Shown in pieces: positions 9,432 through 18,137 of a stretch of 64,000 nucleotides of DNA. Numbering within the stretch: position 1 is the stretch's first letter; each line of letters opens with the position of its first letter. The stretch lies in the NCBI GenBank assembly GCA_016215315.1, contig JACRKG010000019.1, positions 1-64,000 on the forward strand. The letters run 5' to 3'. Position numbers and translations under genes: made by a program. The stretch is from Candidatus Woesearchaeota archaeon (GTDB taxonomy: Archaea > Nanobdellota > Nanobdellia > Woesearchaeales > ARS49). Under the pieces are notes generated by a model, which was not told the origin of the DNA, searched no databases, and saw only the letters and a list, made by a program, of their open reading frames with translations.

Positions 9432-9947
9432 ATGATAAAAATCAATCAAATATCCAATTTATGGAATAAACTAATTGGAAAACCTACAACTCTGGATGAA
9501 TATGTAGCGCAACTTAGAAAGAACAATGTTTCTGAAGTAAGAATTGAAACAGATTCTGATTTGTATTCAAGAGAAGTATGCGATGTTCACTTTGGCGTGA
9601 TTTATTCAAGAAGAGTTTTTGCAAAAGCAGAAAGAGTAAAACCGTTCTTAATTTGCCAAGAAGATTATAGGGGAGGCGTGATTTACGATGGTGATTCAAA
9701 TAAAAAGGGCCCAATTCACAGGGGCTTGGCAAGATCAGAATTTGATTCTGAAAGAAAAGCTATAGATTTTGCTTACAAACTATACCAAAGAGGCATAAAA
9801 ACAACATCCATTAACAGTAGAGCTCCCGAAGTAGTAGTTTCAGATCTTGAAGATAATGCTAAGTTTTGTTACGACAGTAATAAACTTTCTTCAGATATGG
9901 TGGCAATATTAGAAAAACATAGTAAGCAAGTAGCAGAAATGTCTTGA
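9432..9947 (+). CDS. Hypothetical soluble protein
   Basis: About 171 residues from ATG 9432 (the track begins at GTG 9423 inside the RBS). Contains RSEFDSERKAIDFAYKLYQRG, a helix-rich middle, and no TM. It shares its translation leader with the gene at 9150, so the two are probably one operon. Family not recognised. Confidence 0.6.
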   Translation: MIKINQISNLWNKLIGKPTTLDEYVAQLRKNNVSEVRIETDSDLYSREVCDVHFGVIYSRRVFAKAERVKPFLICQEDYRGGVIYDGDSNKKGPIHRGLARSEFDSERKAIDFAYKLYQRGIKTTSINSRAPEVVVSDLEDNAKFCYDSNKLSSDMVAILEKHSKQVAEMS

Positions 9948-9992
9948 GAAAAAATCAAAATAAAATCTCAGACACAAAAAAGGCGCATTACT

Positions 9993-10265
9993 TCAAAGAC
10001 CAGATAACCCAAAATACTCCTTACCTTTCTCTGTTAGCACATAAGTAAATGCAAAGTATTGTCCCATGCCTTTGCCTAGTATTTTGTCTTCGTCTATATC
10101 TTGGCCGTTCTTGATTAGACCTTTGTCTAATCCGTATTGAATGCTTTCTCTTAAGAATTTGCTTCTTGCTGCGTGTCCATCCATAATTATGCTTTTTGCT
10201 TTCTTGTCAACAAATGCTCTTCTCAAAGAATCTTCAAGTTCCCCTTCGTTATAATCGTTTGCCAT
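9993..10265 (-). CDS. Hypothetical protein, possible winged-helix fold
   Basis: 90 residues. The end (GQYFAFTYVLTEKGKEYFGL) resembles the beta-wing and final helix of small winged-helix proteins, but no family is recognised. Followed closely by a second 90-residue gene upstream (10280-10552); probably one unit. Confidence 0.55.
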   Translation of the reverse strand: MANDYNEGELEDSLRRAFVDKKAKSIIMDGHAARSKFLRESIQYGLDKGLIKNGQDIDEDKILGKGMGQYFAFTYVLTEKGKEYFGLSGL

Positions 10266-10279
10266 GTGAATGAATAATT

Positions 10280-10552
10280 TTAAAGAACATTATCGATTGT
10301 TGAACTCCAATCTTTAAATGATGCTTTTACTGAATCTTTGCATTCCGTGCAGTTTTTGATATGCTTTTTGTATTTTTCTTGTATGGCTTGCAAAATTCTA
10401 TCCTTTTCAATTGGTGTGTAATAATGTGAGTCAGAAACGGCACAATACGTTATGTAATCCTCAGAAGAAATATGCCCTTCTAATACTCTTTGCTTACCTT
10501 CTTCTCTTAGTTTATTTAATAAATCGCTTGCTTCTTTCCATTTGTTTGCCAT
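10280..10552 (-). CDS. Hypothetical protein with CxxC
   Basis: 90 residues, helical, with one CTEC pair (about 70-73) and an earlier Cys. No TM. It lies 14 bp upstream of the gene at 9993-10265. Function unknown. Confidence 0.55.
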   Translation of the reverse strand: MANKWKEASDLLNKLREEGKQRVLEGHISSEDYITYCAVSDSHYYTPIEKDRILQAIQEKYKKHIKNCTECKDSVKASFKDWSSTIDNVL

Positions 10553-10591
10553 AGAATAATTGAAAAATAAGGAATATAAAACGTTTGTGGA

Positions 10592-10999
10592 TCACAATAA
10601 ATTCAACAACGCTCTTGTACTTATTATTTCAATGCCTTTCATTCCAGTAAAATCCAAATCATTTGTCCAAAGATATTCACATTTAATAGCCAAGTAACAT
10701 GCAACATAAGGTATGTCTTTAATATCTCGTTTCATAATTTCTCTGGCATCTTCAATAAATTCATCATATTTTTCTTTTGACATCAAGGTTATTTTTTCAA
10801 AAAGAATGTCAACAACCATTTCAAAAACGTCTACAGATATGTCTGCTTTCTCGCAAATATGTTTTTTATATTTGTTAATTTCTTCCATAACAAACTCAGG
10901 AGAAAAAAGTTCAAACTTTCCACTAAGAATTACTTCTCGGGCACTACTATTTTTAATTAAAGCGGCAATAACTATATTTGTATCAATCAATATCTTCAT
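10592..10999 (-). CDS. PIN-domain toxin, VapC-like
   Basis: 135 residues. PIN acidic residues are visible at MKILIDTNIVIAAL (Asp6), Glu near EEINKYK, Asp in KDIPYVACYLA and in WTNDLDF. PIN toxins are Mg-dependent RNases that cleave tRNA or rRNA. It overlaps the small upstream gene by 4 bp (ATGA), the standard antitoxin-toxin layout. Confidence 0.82.
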   Translation of the reverse strand: MKILIDTNIVIAALIKNSSAREVILSGKFELFSPEFVMEEINKYKKHICEKADISVDVFEMVVDILFEKITLMSKEKYDEFIEDAREIMKRDIKDIPYVACYLAIKCEYLWTNDLDFTGMKGIEIISTRALLNLL

Positions 11000-11223
11000 T
11001 GAACAAGCCCGTGTCTTTTAGCAACAGCAAGTTTTATTTTCCTCCCAATATCCAAAGCATCTTCTTCAGTGAGTTTGCTTTTTGAAAGAAGTCTATCAAT
11101 CAATTCTATTTTTCTTGCATGTTGCCACAAAGCTTGTCTTGCAACCTCGCTCCACTTAACTTCTTTATGTTTCCTCATTATTTTATGTAAATCACCCGAA
11201 ACTGCCAAAGTCATATTCGTCAT
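10996..11223 (-). CDS. Antitoxin, VapB-like
   Basis: 75 residues: a short beta strand and helices at the N-terminus (MTLAVSGDLHKIMRKHKEVKWSE) like ribbon-helix-helix antitoxins, then a helical toxin-binding tail. RBS AGGTGA precedes ATG. A 20-bp inverted repeat lies upstream near the TATA box. Assignment rests on size, fold and pairing with the PIN gene. Confidence 0.72.
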   Translation of the reverse strand: MTNMTLAVSGDLHKIMRKHKEVKWSEVARQALWQHARKIELIDRLLSKSKLTEEDALDIGRKIKLAVAKRHGLVQ

Positions 11224-11242
11224 ATTTTAATCACCTAAGTAG

Positions 11243-11262
11243 AATAAGTAAGTTTACTTATT
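11243..11262. promoter_or_regulatory. Candidate autoregulatory operator of the toxin-antitoxin pair
   Basis: AATAAGTA-AGTT-TACTTATT, 8-bp perfect arms, directly downstream of the minus-strand TATA-like GTTTAAATA and about 20 bp before the antitoxin start. Position fits repression by antitoxin or complex. Confidence 0.6.
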
Positions 11263-11311
11263 TAAACTTTTCTGTTTATGCTCCAAATTAACAAAATTTG
11301 CAAATATACAC

Positions 11312-12064
11312 TCAGAATAACACATTCCTAGTCCTCTCCCAGACTTTAGGAATTACCTTTTCTGCTAATGGTTTTAGGTTTAGAATATCTTCTTCGTTGT
11401 ACTTAACTAATAAATCTAAGTATTTTTTGTCTTTTGTTTTCTTCCAGGCTTGCCATAATAATACTGCGTCTTCTCCTGAAACGTTTTCTACTTCTTCTGC
11501 TCTTTTTATTCCTGTTTCTCTTTCTATGTTTTTCAGTCCTCCAGTTAAATCTATTTTTTTGCAAACCCATCTTAAGTCAACATGTATTTGTGGGAAATCA
11601 AAATTAAAATAACGTCTTAGTACTGGTAAATCAAAACTTGACCCGTTAAATGTTACCAGCATTTTGTATTTGCTTAATTCTTTTTGCACTAAATCTTTAT
11701 CTAAACTAACACCTCTAACAAATGTTTGCGTGTCATAACCATTTGACATTCCTAGAACTGTAACATCGCCATAATAACCACTAGTTTCTATGTCTAAAAA
11801 ACAGCATTCATCTTTGTATTCTTTGTATAAACGCCAATGATCCGATTTTGGAATTGATACTGCTAATGATTTATGGTCATCGTTCAGTAAGTGTTTTCTT
11901 ACTTCATTAATTTTTGCATCGTGTGCTTCTTTGATGTTTTCTTTTATTCCCTGAATTTTTGGCGCAGCCAAAAATTCTTGCCAGTCATTAATTCCTTGAT
12001 TCCAAATTTTTTGTTCCCCCCTTTTGCTAACTCGGTCTAGAAAAATAAAGCTTTGTCGAAGCAT
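11312..12064 (-). CDS. RNase H-like exonuclease, YprB family
   Basis: 250 residues. Acidic motifs of a DEDD-type 3'-5' exonuclease: CCFLDIETSGY (about 89-99), TFNGSSFDLPVLRRYF and the final VKYNEEDILNL. The layout matches the predicted exonuclease family COG3359. Substrate unknown. Confidence 0.8.
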   Translation of the reverse strand: MLRQSFIFLDRVSKRGEQKIWNQGINDWQEFLAAPKIQGIKENIKEAHDAKINEVRKHLLNDDHKSLAVSIPKSDHWRLYKEYKDECCFLDIETSGYYGDVTVLGMSNGYDTQTFVRGVSLDKDLVQKELSKYKMLVTFNGSSFDLPVLRRYFNFDFPQIHVDLRWVCKKIDLTGGLKNIERETGIKRAEEVENVSGEDAVLLWQAWKKTKDKKYLDLLVKYNEEDILNLKPLAEKVIPKVWERTRNVLF

Positions 12065-12108
12065 AAGAAAATTAAAAAAAGAGGTGTTTTAAAGATTGTT
12101 GTGATATA

Positions 12109-12143
12109 GTTTACAGTTCGCGGTTTGTAGTTTACAGTTAACT
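12109..12143 (+). repeat. Heptanucleotide array A
   Basis: Five units in strict 7-bp register: GTTTACA GTTCGCG GTTTGTA GTTTACA GTTAACT. Intergenic, between the exonuclease and RdgB-fusion genes. Confidence 0.75.
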
Positions 12144-12150
12144 TGCAAGC

Positions 12151-13278
12151 TCAAGAAGTATTTTGTCTTTTTAAGAATTTTTTTAGTTTTCCCCATCTGT
12201 CGCTTCTTGCGTATTTTTGGTATTCTTCTTGAGTCATTTCTGCCAGTGTTTTGTTTTGGCCTTCAACAATGAATGCTAGTCCTAATTGTGATTTTAAGTT
12301 TGGACTTTTTGGGTTTCCTCTTGCTTCTTCTATTAATTTTCCTTTGACGCTTGATGTGAATAGTACTGGTTTGTCTAGTGTTTGATCCATGTACGCAACA
12401 GTCATTGGCCAATGAGATTCTAAAGGTCCGTGTTGTTTTGCTAAGTTAAGAAAGTATTCTAGTCCTTTTGCTTTTAGTTCTCTGCCAACATGATGTCCCG
12501 GGTAACCGTTCAATTTTGTTATTTCAAAACCTGAATCATCCGTTATTACTGGTCTGCACAATACCGAATATGCAACTCTTGCTTTGTGTGATGCTATTTT
12601 TTCTACCGAGTCTTGTTCTTCTTTAATGTTCATTTCTATTTTTGAAATTCTCGCCACATCTCTTAATGATTCTGTTGCAGAAGTAAATTTTCCGTTATTT
12701 GTTGTTACAAAAGTTATTTCTTCTCCTTTGAATCTACAATCTAAATCCCAGTCTTTGACTTCAAAATATTTGTTTGATTGATACCAACTTTCTATACTTC
12801 CAGGATTCCACCAGCCTTTTATTTCTGGTTGTTGTATTAGTTCTGGTTTGTGGAATGGTATGTTTCCGGGGTTCCATTTTTTTCCTGGCTCGTTCATTCT
12901 TATTTCTAGCAATCCTTTGCCGTTAAACCAAATACCTAGTCTCATCAATACTCTTCTTATTGAAATGTCTTGAAAGTGATTGCTGTTGTTTACTTGGAAG
13001 AAATAGAACAATCCCGCATCTACATTAGATGGATCATTATCATAAACGTTTTCGCAATTATTTCTAATCCAATCTAATTCATCTCTGTGTTGTTTAAAGT
13101 ATTCAAAGTAAGCATCTTCATAAAATTGTAATGCTTCGTGGAGTTCTAAAGATTTGTTATTAACATGATGGACTAGACGCCAATTGTTTTCTCCGTACAG
13201 CTTGTTATAATTAGTGATTATTTCTTCTTTTCTACTGCCAAAATAGCCCGGTCTTCCAACAGAAACAAAATTAGTCAT
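12151..13278 (-). CDS. RdgB/HAM1 NTP pyrophosphatase with unknown N-terminal domain
   Basis: 375 residues. The C-terminal ~190 residues are a RdgB/HAM1 non-canonical purine NTP pyrophosphatase: EITFVTTNNGKFTSA, ITDDSGFEITKLNGYPGHH, and a late GLAFIVEG plus KYARSDRWGK tail. The first ~180 residues are Trp/Asn/Tyr-rich (for example WWNPGSIESWYQSN) and not recognised. Standard HAM1 proteins are about 185-200 residues, so this is a true fusion in one frame. The N-terminal part could bind a specific damaged nucleotide; that is speculation. Confidence 0.8.
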   Translation of the reverse strand: MTNFVSVGRPGYFGSRKEEIITNYNKLYGENNWRLVHHVNNKSLELHEALQFYEDAYFEYFKQHRDELDWIRNNCENVYDNDPSNVDAGLFYFFQVNNSNHFQDISIRRVLMRLGIWFNGKGLLEIRMNEPGKKWNPGNIPFHKPELIQQPEIKGWWNPGSIESWYQSNKYFEVKDWDLDCRFKGEEITFVTTNNGKFTSATESLRDVARISKIEMNIKEEQDSVEKIASHKARVAYSVLCRPVITDDSGFEITKLNGYPGHHVGRELKAKGLEYFLNLAKQHGPLESHWPMTVAYMDQTLDKPVLFTSSVKGKLIEEARGNPKSPNLKSQLGLAFIVEGQNKTLAEMTQEEYQKYARSDRWGKLKKFLKRQNTS

Positions 13279-13357
13279 GGAAGAAATTGTGGTTGGATGA
13301 TTTAAAATAGTTATTAATCTTTGATTTTTAATTCTTTAAGCATATATTTCTCAAACA

Positions 13358-13383
13358 TTTTATGTGTATAAATACACATAAAA
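13358..13383. repeat. Long inverted repeat in intergenic region
   Basis: TTTTATGTGTA-TAAA-TACACATAAAA, perfect 11-bp arms with a 4-nt loop, between the RdgB fusion and tRNA-Lys. It may be an operator or a terminator-like hairpin. Confidence 0.55.
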
Positions 13384-13459
13384 TTAAAGGTTTCTTTTTT
13401 ATGCAGAGCTAATCTTCAAAAGAAGCCTTTTTAAACCAATATCAATTTTCTCACTTTGT

Positions 13460-13534
13460 GGGCCTTTAGCTCAGTCCGGTAGTAGCAATCGGCTCTTAAC
13501 CGATTGGTCGAGGGTTCAAATCCCTCAGGGCCCG
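13460..13534 (+). tRNA. tRNA-Lys (anticodon CTT)
   Basis: 75 nt cloverleaf: acceptor GGGCCTT/AGGGCCC, anticodon stem ATCGG/CCGAT with loop CTCTTAA (anticodon CTT), T arm GAGGG-TTCAAAT-CCCTC, discriminator G. No encoded CCA and no intron. A TATA-like tttttaaacc lies about 25 bp upstream. Confidence 0.95.
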
Positions 13535-13538
13535 TTTT

Positions 13539-13577
13539 AGCGGGTAAGCACAGCAGTGCGCATCCCGCTTGTTTTTT
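13539..13577 (+). terminator. Possible terminator after tRNA-Lys
   Basis: Stem AGCGGG/CCCGCT with an internal GCAC/GTGC hairpin, followed by a run of six T residues (13572-13577). Confidence 0.5.
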
Positions 13578-13616
13578 ACAAAGTTTTTTATATGTGCCAG
13601 TTAATTAAGTACGTTC

Positions 13617-14225
13617 ATGACAAAGATGATTTTAACTTCAACAGGACTTGCAAGCCAAAACATAATAAACCAATTCTTGAAGTTGATAAATAAACCTGCT
13701 TCCAAAATAAAGATTGTTTTTGTGCCAACTGCTTCAAGAACTGAAGAAGAACTAAAGTATGTTGAAGAGTCTAAAAGAGAATTGTTAGATTTTGAAATTG
13801 AAGAAAAAAATATCAAAACATTAAATTTAGACAATCCGATCAAGTACACTGAAATTAAAGATTATGACGTCCTGTATGTTTGTGGCGGAAATACATTTTA
13901 TCTTTTAAAAAAAGTTAGAGAAAGTGGTTTTGACAAAATAATAATTGAGTTTGTTGAAAATAACAAATTATATTTTGGAGTAAGCGCAGGAAGTATTCTT
14001 GTTTGTCAAAATATTGAGATAGCTAGTCCTGGTGATGAAAATGATGTTAATTTAAGGGATTTAAAAGGATTAAATTTGGTTGATGTAATTGTTTCTCCTC
14101 ATTATTGTGAAAAAGAGAGAAAAGATGTTGAGAAATTTAAGAAAAAATCAAAAATTCCTGTAGTCACATTAACAGATAGTCAAGCTTTATTAGTGATTGA
14201 TGGTAAAAAAGAAATAATTGAATAA
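13617..14225 (+). CDS. Peptidase E-like (family S51)
   Basis: 202 residues. The nucleophile Ser lies in YFGVSAGSILVC (about 122-133); VPTASRTEEELKYVEE and VCGGNTFYLLK are conserved S51 segments, and a late SPHYCEKERK His is present. S51 enzymes cleave Asp-X dipeptides or act as cyanophycinase relatives. Cytoplasmic; no signal peptide. Next gene is 23 bp downstream. Confidence 0.83.
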   Translation: MTKMILTSTGLASQNIINQFLKLINKPASKIKIVFVPTASRTEEELKYVEESKRELLDFEIEEKNIKTLNLDNPIKYTEIKDYDVLYVCGGNTFYLLKKVRESGFDKIIIEFVENNKLYFGVSAGSILVCQNIEIASPGDENDVNLRDLKGLNLVDVIVSPHYCEKERKDVEKFKKKSKIPVVTLTDSQALLVIDGKKEIIE

Positions 14226-14248
14226 ATATAGTCTGGAGGAAATAAAAA

Positions 14249-14575
14249 ATGAATTCAGAAAACTTAGAAATTAAAGTTGGAGAAATTTTTGAAGTTCAAG
14301 GAATTGGTCTTCCTTTAGTTGGAGAAACGGAGTTATTAAGGCTCGAACTAGATTATGATTCTGCAGGAATTAAACTACTAAACACTGCACAAAACAAAAA
14401 ACTTGAAGGAAGAATTTACAATAATTTTTACACATTTCAAGCTTTGAAAGAAGGATATCACAACATAAATTTTTATTACGTTAATTTCATCTCGAATAAA
14501 AAGTGGACTCCAAATGAACAGAGTTCTTTCTATGGAAGACATGAGAAAATAATTAAAGTAAAAATATCTGCATAA
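14249..14575 (+). CDS. Small beta-rich protein, possible chagasin-like inhibitor
   Basis: 108 residues preceded by a strong RBS (GGAGGAAATAAAAA). The N-terminus LEIKVGEIFEVQG and later FYTFQALKEGYHNINFYYV resemble the immunoglobulin-like chagasin/I42 cysteine-protease inhibitors, but the signature loops are poor, so this is a guess. The stop codon directly abuts the rlmH start. Confidence 0.5.
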   Translation: MNSENLEIKVGEIFEVQGIGLPLVGETELLRLELDYDSAGIKLLNTAQNKKLEGRIYNNFYTFQALKEGYHNINFYYVNFISNKKWTPNEQSSFYGRHEKIIKVKISA

Positions 14576-15010
14576 ATGAAACTAAGACTCATATCAATCG
14601 GAACGATTAAAGAACCTTTTGCTAAAGAATGGATCAATGAATACTTGAAAAGATTCACCAAGTATTGTAATTTGGAATTTCTAGAAATAAAAGAAAGCAA
14701 TAAAAAACAAGAAGGCGAAGAATTGTTAAAAAGAATTAAAGACAATGATTTCGTTGTTGTTCTTGACATGGCCGGAAAGCAATTAAGCAGTGAAGAACTC
14801 TCCGAAGTCATAAAAAGAGAAATCATGCAAAAAAATATTTCTTTTATTATTGGCGGTCCTGAAGGACTGAGTGAAGAAGTAATTAGTAAAGCGCACTTAA
14901 AATTAAGTTTTTCAAGAATGACTTTTACACACCAAATGATTAGATTATTCTTAATAGAACAAATATACCGCGCATTTACGATAATAAAGGGAGAGAAGTA
15001 TCATAAATAA
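14576..15010 (+). CDS. rlmH: 23S rRNA pseudouridine-1915 N3-methyltransferase RlmH
   Basis: 144 residues, full family length. SPOUT knot motifs are visible: FIIGGPEGLSEEVI and the C-terminal LSFSRMTFTHQMIRLFLIEQIYRAFTI ending in the characteristic YHK. In bacteria RlmH methylates helix 69 of 23S rRNA. The start follows the previous stop with no gap. Confidence 0.9.
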   Translation: MKLRLISIGTIKEPFAKEWINEYLKRFTKYCNLEFLEIKESNKKQEGEELLKRIKDNDFVVVLDMAGKQLSSEELSEVIKREIMQKNISFIIGGPEGLSEEVISKAHLKLSFSRMTFTHQMIRLFLIEQIYRAFTIIKGEKYHK

Positions 15011-15073
15011 ATTTTTTTGTTAAAAAAATTTATGCTTAACAAATTTTAAAAACACTTCTGAAATCAAGAAGTT

Positions 15074-15583
15074 ATGAATATTGACGAATACAAAAAAAAT
15101 TTGAAAACTCCTTTAAAGCAAGGTACTTTGTGTTTTTTGCTTAGGAATGATGAGATTCTTTTGAGTGTTAAAAAGAGAGGTTTCGGTAAAGGAAAAACCG
15201 TTGGTGCTGGAGGCAAAGTTGAGAAGAATGAGATTGTTGATGCAGCAGCAATTAGAGAAGTAAAAGAGGAGTTAGGAGTTGTTGTTCAAGATCTTAAGCG
15301 TGTTGCTACTTTAGATTTTTATTTTCCATTTGTTGAAAAACCTGAAAATTGGAATTTACAAGTTGTTGCTTACTTATCAAAAAAATGGACTGGAGAAATA
15401 AAAGAATCAGATGAATTATTACCGGCATGGGTTAATAAATACAAAATTCCTTATGATAAAATGTGGGCAGACAGCACTCATTGGGTGCCTTATGTTCTAG
15501 ATGGTTATTTATTAAAAGGAGAATTCTTGTATGATAAAGAATTAAAAATTCCAGAATACAATTTGTTTTTTGGGAGTTATTAA
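15074..15583 (+). CDS. Nudix hydrolase, MTH1-like
   Basis: 169 residues. The Nudix box is complete (GKVEKNE then REVKEELGV, about 52-74). The surrounding GFGKGKTVGAGGK and LNFYFP-like/NWNLQVVAYL segments resemble oxidised purine nucleotide (8-oxo-dGTP) hydrolases. Substrate inferred; together with OGG it would counter guanine oxidation. Confidence 0.85.
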   Translation: MNIDEYKKNLKTPLKQGTLCFLLRNDEILLSVKKRGFGKGKTVGAGGKVEKNEIVDAAAIREVKEELGVVVQDLKRVATLDFYFPFVEKPENWNLQVVAYLSKKWTGEIKESDELLPAWVNKYKIPYDKMWADSTHWVPYVLDGYLLKGEFLYDKELKIPEYNLFFGSY

Positions 15584-15658
15584 GAATTTTAAAAAATTGG
15601 TAGTTTGTAGTAATAATAAAAGAATAGTTTTAAAACATTTATTGTTTTTACTTTGTGT

Positions 15659-16171
15659 ATGTATAAAGTGTTAATTGTAGGATGTGCTTTAACTCTTGAA
15701 GGCACTATTGCGGATCGTGTTAAAGCAGATTTAGAATTGATTTCCCCTGCAGGTTATGATTGCACACTTGTTAATAGTAGTTTGGCTGCTTTATCTTGCT
15801 TGAAAAATTCTGAGGAAAAATTTGATTATATTATTGTTGATAATGTAATGTGGGAGATGGGTGGGGTGCGATTGTTTCGGTACTTGGGCGGTGTTGATTT
15901 TGATGAAGAATATTGCAAAGAAGGAGTGTCTTGGGATTTACACATACCAACAAAGATTGTCAATGAAAAAGTGTTTGGAGGTAGAGAAGATCTTGTGAAG
16001 AAAATGTTAGAAAAATATGAAAAAACTCCAAAAATAATTCTTGATAGGGGAGAAATGTCAGATTCTATAAAAGCGGCCATAGAAAAAGGACAAATAAATC
16101 ATTACGTGAATAAGAGCAAACCTATGAAAGAACAGTTAGAGCCTTTAGTAAAAACTAACAAGCAACAATAA
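15659..16171 (+). CDS. Receiver-like domain protein
   Basis: 170 residues from ATG 15659 (the track uses TTG 15653). The core YKVLIVGCAL ... DYIIVDNVM resembles a CheY-type fold with an Asp after beta-3, but the N-terminal acidic pocket is missing and a central insertion (about 75-110) interrupts it. TATA-like gttttaaaa lies about 27 bp upstream, so probably leaderless. Signalling role uncertain. Confidence 0.5.
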   Translation: MYKVLIVGCALTLEGTIADRVKADLELISPAGYDCTLVNSSLAALSCLKNSEEKFDYIIVDNVMWEMGGVRLFRYLGGVDFDEEYCKEGVSWDLHIPTKIVNEKVFGGREDLVKKMLEKYEKTPKIILDRGEMSDSIKAAIEKGQINHYVNKSKPMKEQLEPLVKTNKQQ

Positions 16172-16240
16172 ACCACGATTTATTTACTTTCTATTCATCA
16201 TAAACTAAACTTTTAATAATAAAACAGAATCTCTGTTGTT

Positions 16241-17608
16241 ATGAAAACTGTTTTGCTTGTTTACCTGCCGTTTTGTACTCCTGCAAGTCCCCCTTATTCA
16301 TTAACATATCTTTATTCTTTTTTAAAAAACAATTGTGATGCTAAAATAAAAGTTCTTGATCTTAATTTGGAATTTCACAAACTAAAATTTCCTGAATTTC
16401 AAGAATACTTTAAAGATCCTTCAAAATGGAAAGATTATGATAAGAAAACAAATGAGTACAATCAACTTACTAGAAAAGTTTATTCAGAAAATAATAGAAA
16501 AGTTGTGAATGGAGAAAAACCTGAATTTTTCGATGTTCTTTTAAAAAATATCAGAGAAGAAAAACCGGACATTGTTGGGTTTAGCATTGTTTATTCCAGC
16601 CAAGCATTTTACGCTCATGCATTAATGAAAGAACTTAAGGAAGTAACGAAAATAGTTGGAGGTCCTTCAGTTAATGATAAAATAATTGCTTTAGCAGATA
16701 AATTTTTGAAAAATGAAATAGAGTTCCTTGACTTCATAAAAGAAGAAAAAACAGATCATGAAAAACTTAATTTTGACACTTTCCCAGATTTTAATATTTA
16801 CGACCTAAAAGAATATTTTACTCCAAAACCAGTAATTCCATTAAAAACATCCAGCACTTGTTACTACCAAAAATGCACTTTTTGCGCGCACTATGCTAAA
16901 GTTCCTTACGTAGAATACAAAATACCCTTAATTGAAAAAACAATTATTAATTCAGGACAAAAATATTTTTTCTTAATTGACGACATGACTCACATAACTA
17001 GATTGCTTAAGCTAGCAGAAATGATGAAGCCTTTAAACATTCAATGGGCGTGCCAGTTAAGACCAACAAAAGAATACACGTATGAAATACTTAAAAAATT
17101 AAAAGAATCGGGCTTAACTTTTATAATGTGGGGTGTTGAATCTGGAAGCAATAGAATTCTAAATTTAATGAAAAAAGGAACAAACACGAACTATGTGGAA
17201 AAAGTGCTGGAAGATTCTAAAAAAGCAGGAATCCAAAACATAACGTACATAATGTTTGGTTTTCCTACAGAAACAAAAGAAGAATTCTTAGAAACAATTG
17301 ACTTATTAAAAAGAAATGGAAAAAATATTGATTTAGTATCAATAGCTGTTTTTGGACTGCAAAAAGGAACTCCAGTTTATACTGCTCCTTTAGATTTCGG
17401 AATTAAAAAGATTAATGAAGAAGAAAGAATTATTTTAGAACCAAAAATTAGTTATGAATTGGAAAATGGATTAACTCAGGCGGAAGCTGTTAAACTAAAA
17501 AAGAAATACAACAATACAATTAACAAAATAAACAAACATCCAAGATTAATGAATTTCTTCAGAGAACATACGTTCTTTTCAATAAAAAATAGTGGTCTGA
17601 AACAGTAG
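16241..17608 (+). CDS. Radical SAM enzyme with B12-binding-type N-terminus
   Basis: 455 residues. The N-terminal ~150 residues look like the cobalamin-binding Rossmann domain (YLPFCTPASPPYSLTYL, VGFSIVYSSQ, KIVGGPSV). The [4Fe-4S] motif is CYYQKCTFC, a CX4CX2C variant of the usual CX3CX2C; the Elp3-like core has FIMWGVESGSNRILNLM. No DxHxxG cobalamin motif is seen, so B12 use is unproven. Single-gene unit; substrate unknown. Confidence 0.8.
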   Translation: MKTVLLVYLPFCTPASPPYSLTYLYSFLKNNCDAKIKVLDLNLEFHKLKFPEFQEYFKDPSKWKDYDKKTNEYNQLTRKVYSENNRKVVNGEKPEFFDVLLKNIREEKPDIVGFSIVYSSQAFYAHALMKELKEVTKIVGGPSVNDKIIALADKFLKNEIEFLDFIKEEKTDHEKLNFDTFPDFNIYDLKEYFTPKPVIPLKTSSTCYYQKCTFCAHYAKVPYVEYKIPLIEKTIINSGQKYFFLIDDMTHITRLLKLAEMMKPLNIQWACQLRPTKEYTYEILKKLKESGLTFIMWGVESGSNRILNLMKKGTNTNYVEKVLEDSKKAGIQNITYIMFGFPTETKEEFLETIDLLKRNGKNIDLVSIAVFGLQKGTPVYTAPLDFGIKKINEEERIILEPKISYELENGLTQAEAVKLKKKYNNTINKINKHPRLMNFFREHTFFSIKNSGLKQ

Positions 17609-17641
17609 AGTATTAGTTTAAACTAATTTTTTCACCACAAA

Positions 17642-17971
17642 CTAATTACCCTGAGTATTTACTTGATATGGCTCAAACATTAAAACATAGGATGGTTTAA
17701 TACTTTTTGGACAGTGTTCAACTCCTTTTGGTACAACATGCATCTGTCCTTGTTTTAATCTTACATTATCCCTATCTTTATATTGAATTTCTATTTCTCC
17801 TTTAAAGACAAAGAATAATTCATCTTCATCAGCATGTTTGTGCCAATGAAATTCGCCATCAAATAATGCCATCCTAACTACTTGATCATTTACTCTCGCT
17901 ACATCAACAGGAGAATATGGCTTTCCACCAATCTCTTTAATTTTTTGTTTTAAATTAATTACAGGCATCAT
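17642..17971 (-). CDS. Cupin-domain protein
   Basis: 109 residues. Cupin motif 1 is FHWHKHADEDELFFVFKG and motif 2 is HVVPKGVEHCP, supplying the His/Glu metal ligands. Small single-domain cupins bind metals or sugars; the substrate is not evident. Confidence 0.87.
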   Translation of the reverse strand: MMPVINLKQKIKEIGGKPYSPVDVARVNDQVVRMALFDGEFHWHKHADEDELFFVFKGEIEIQYKDRDNVRLKQGQMHVVPKGVEHCPKSIKPSYVLMFEPYQVNTQGN

Positions 17972-18137
17972 AATTTAATGTAAAACTCAGGCATATTTAA
18001 GTTTTTTCTTCCTAGGCACGGAACATTATTGAGTATACCAATTATTTAACAAAATACTCAAAAAACTGGTGCAATTTCTAACTTTTTTATTTTTGACAGA
18101 CAATTTAATAAACCCGAATGTGATTTAGGTCAGTATT

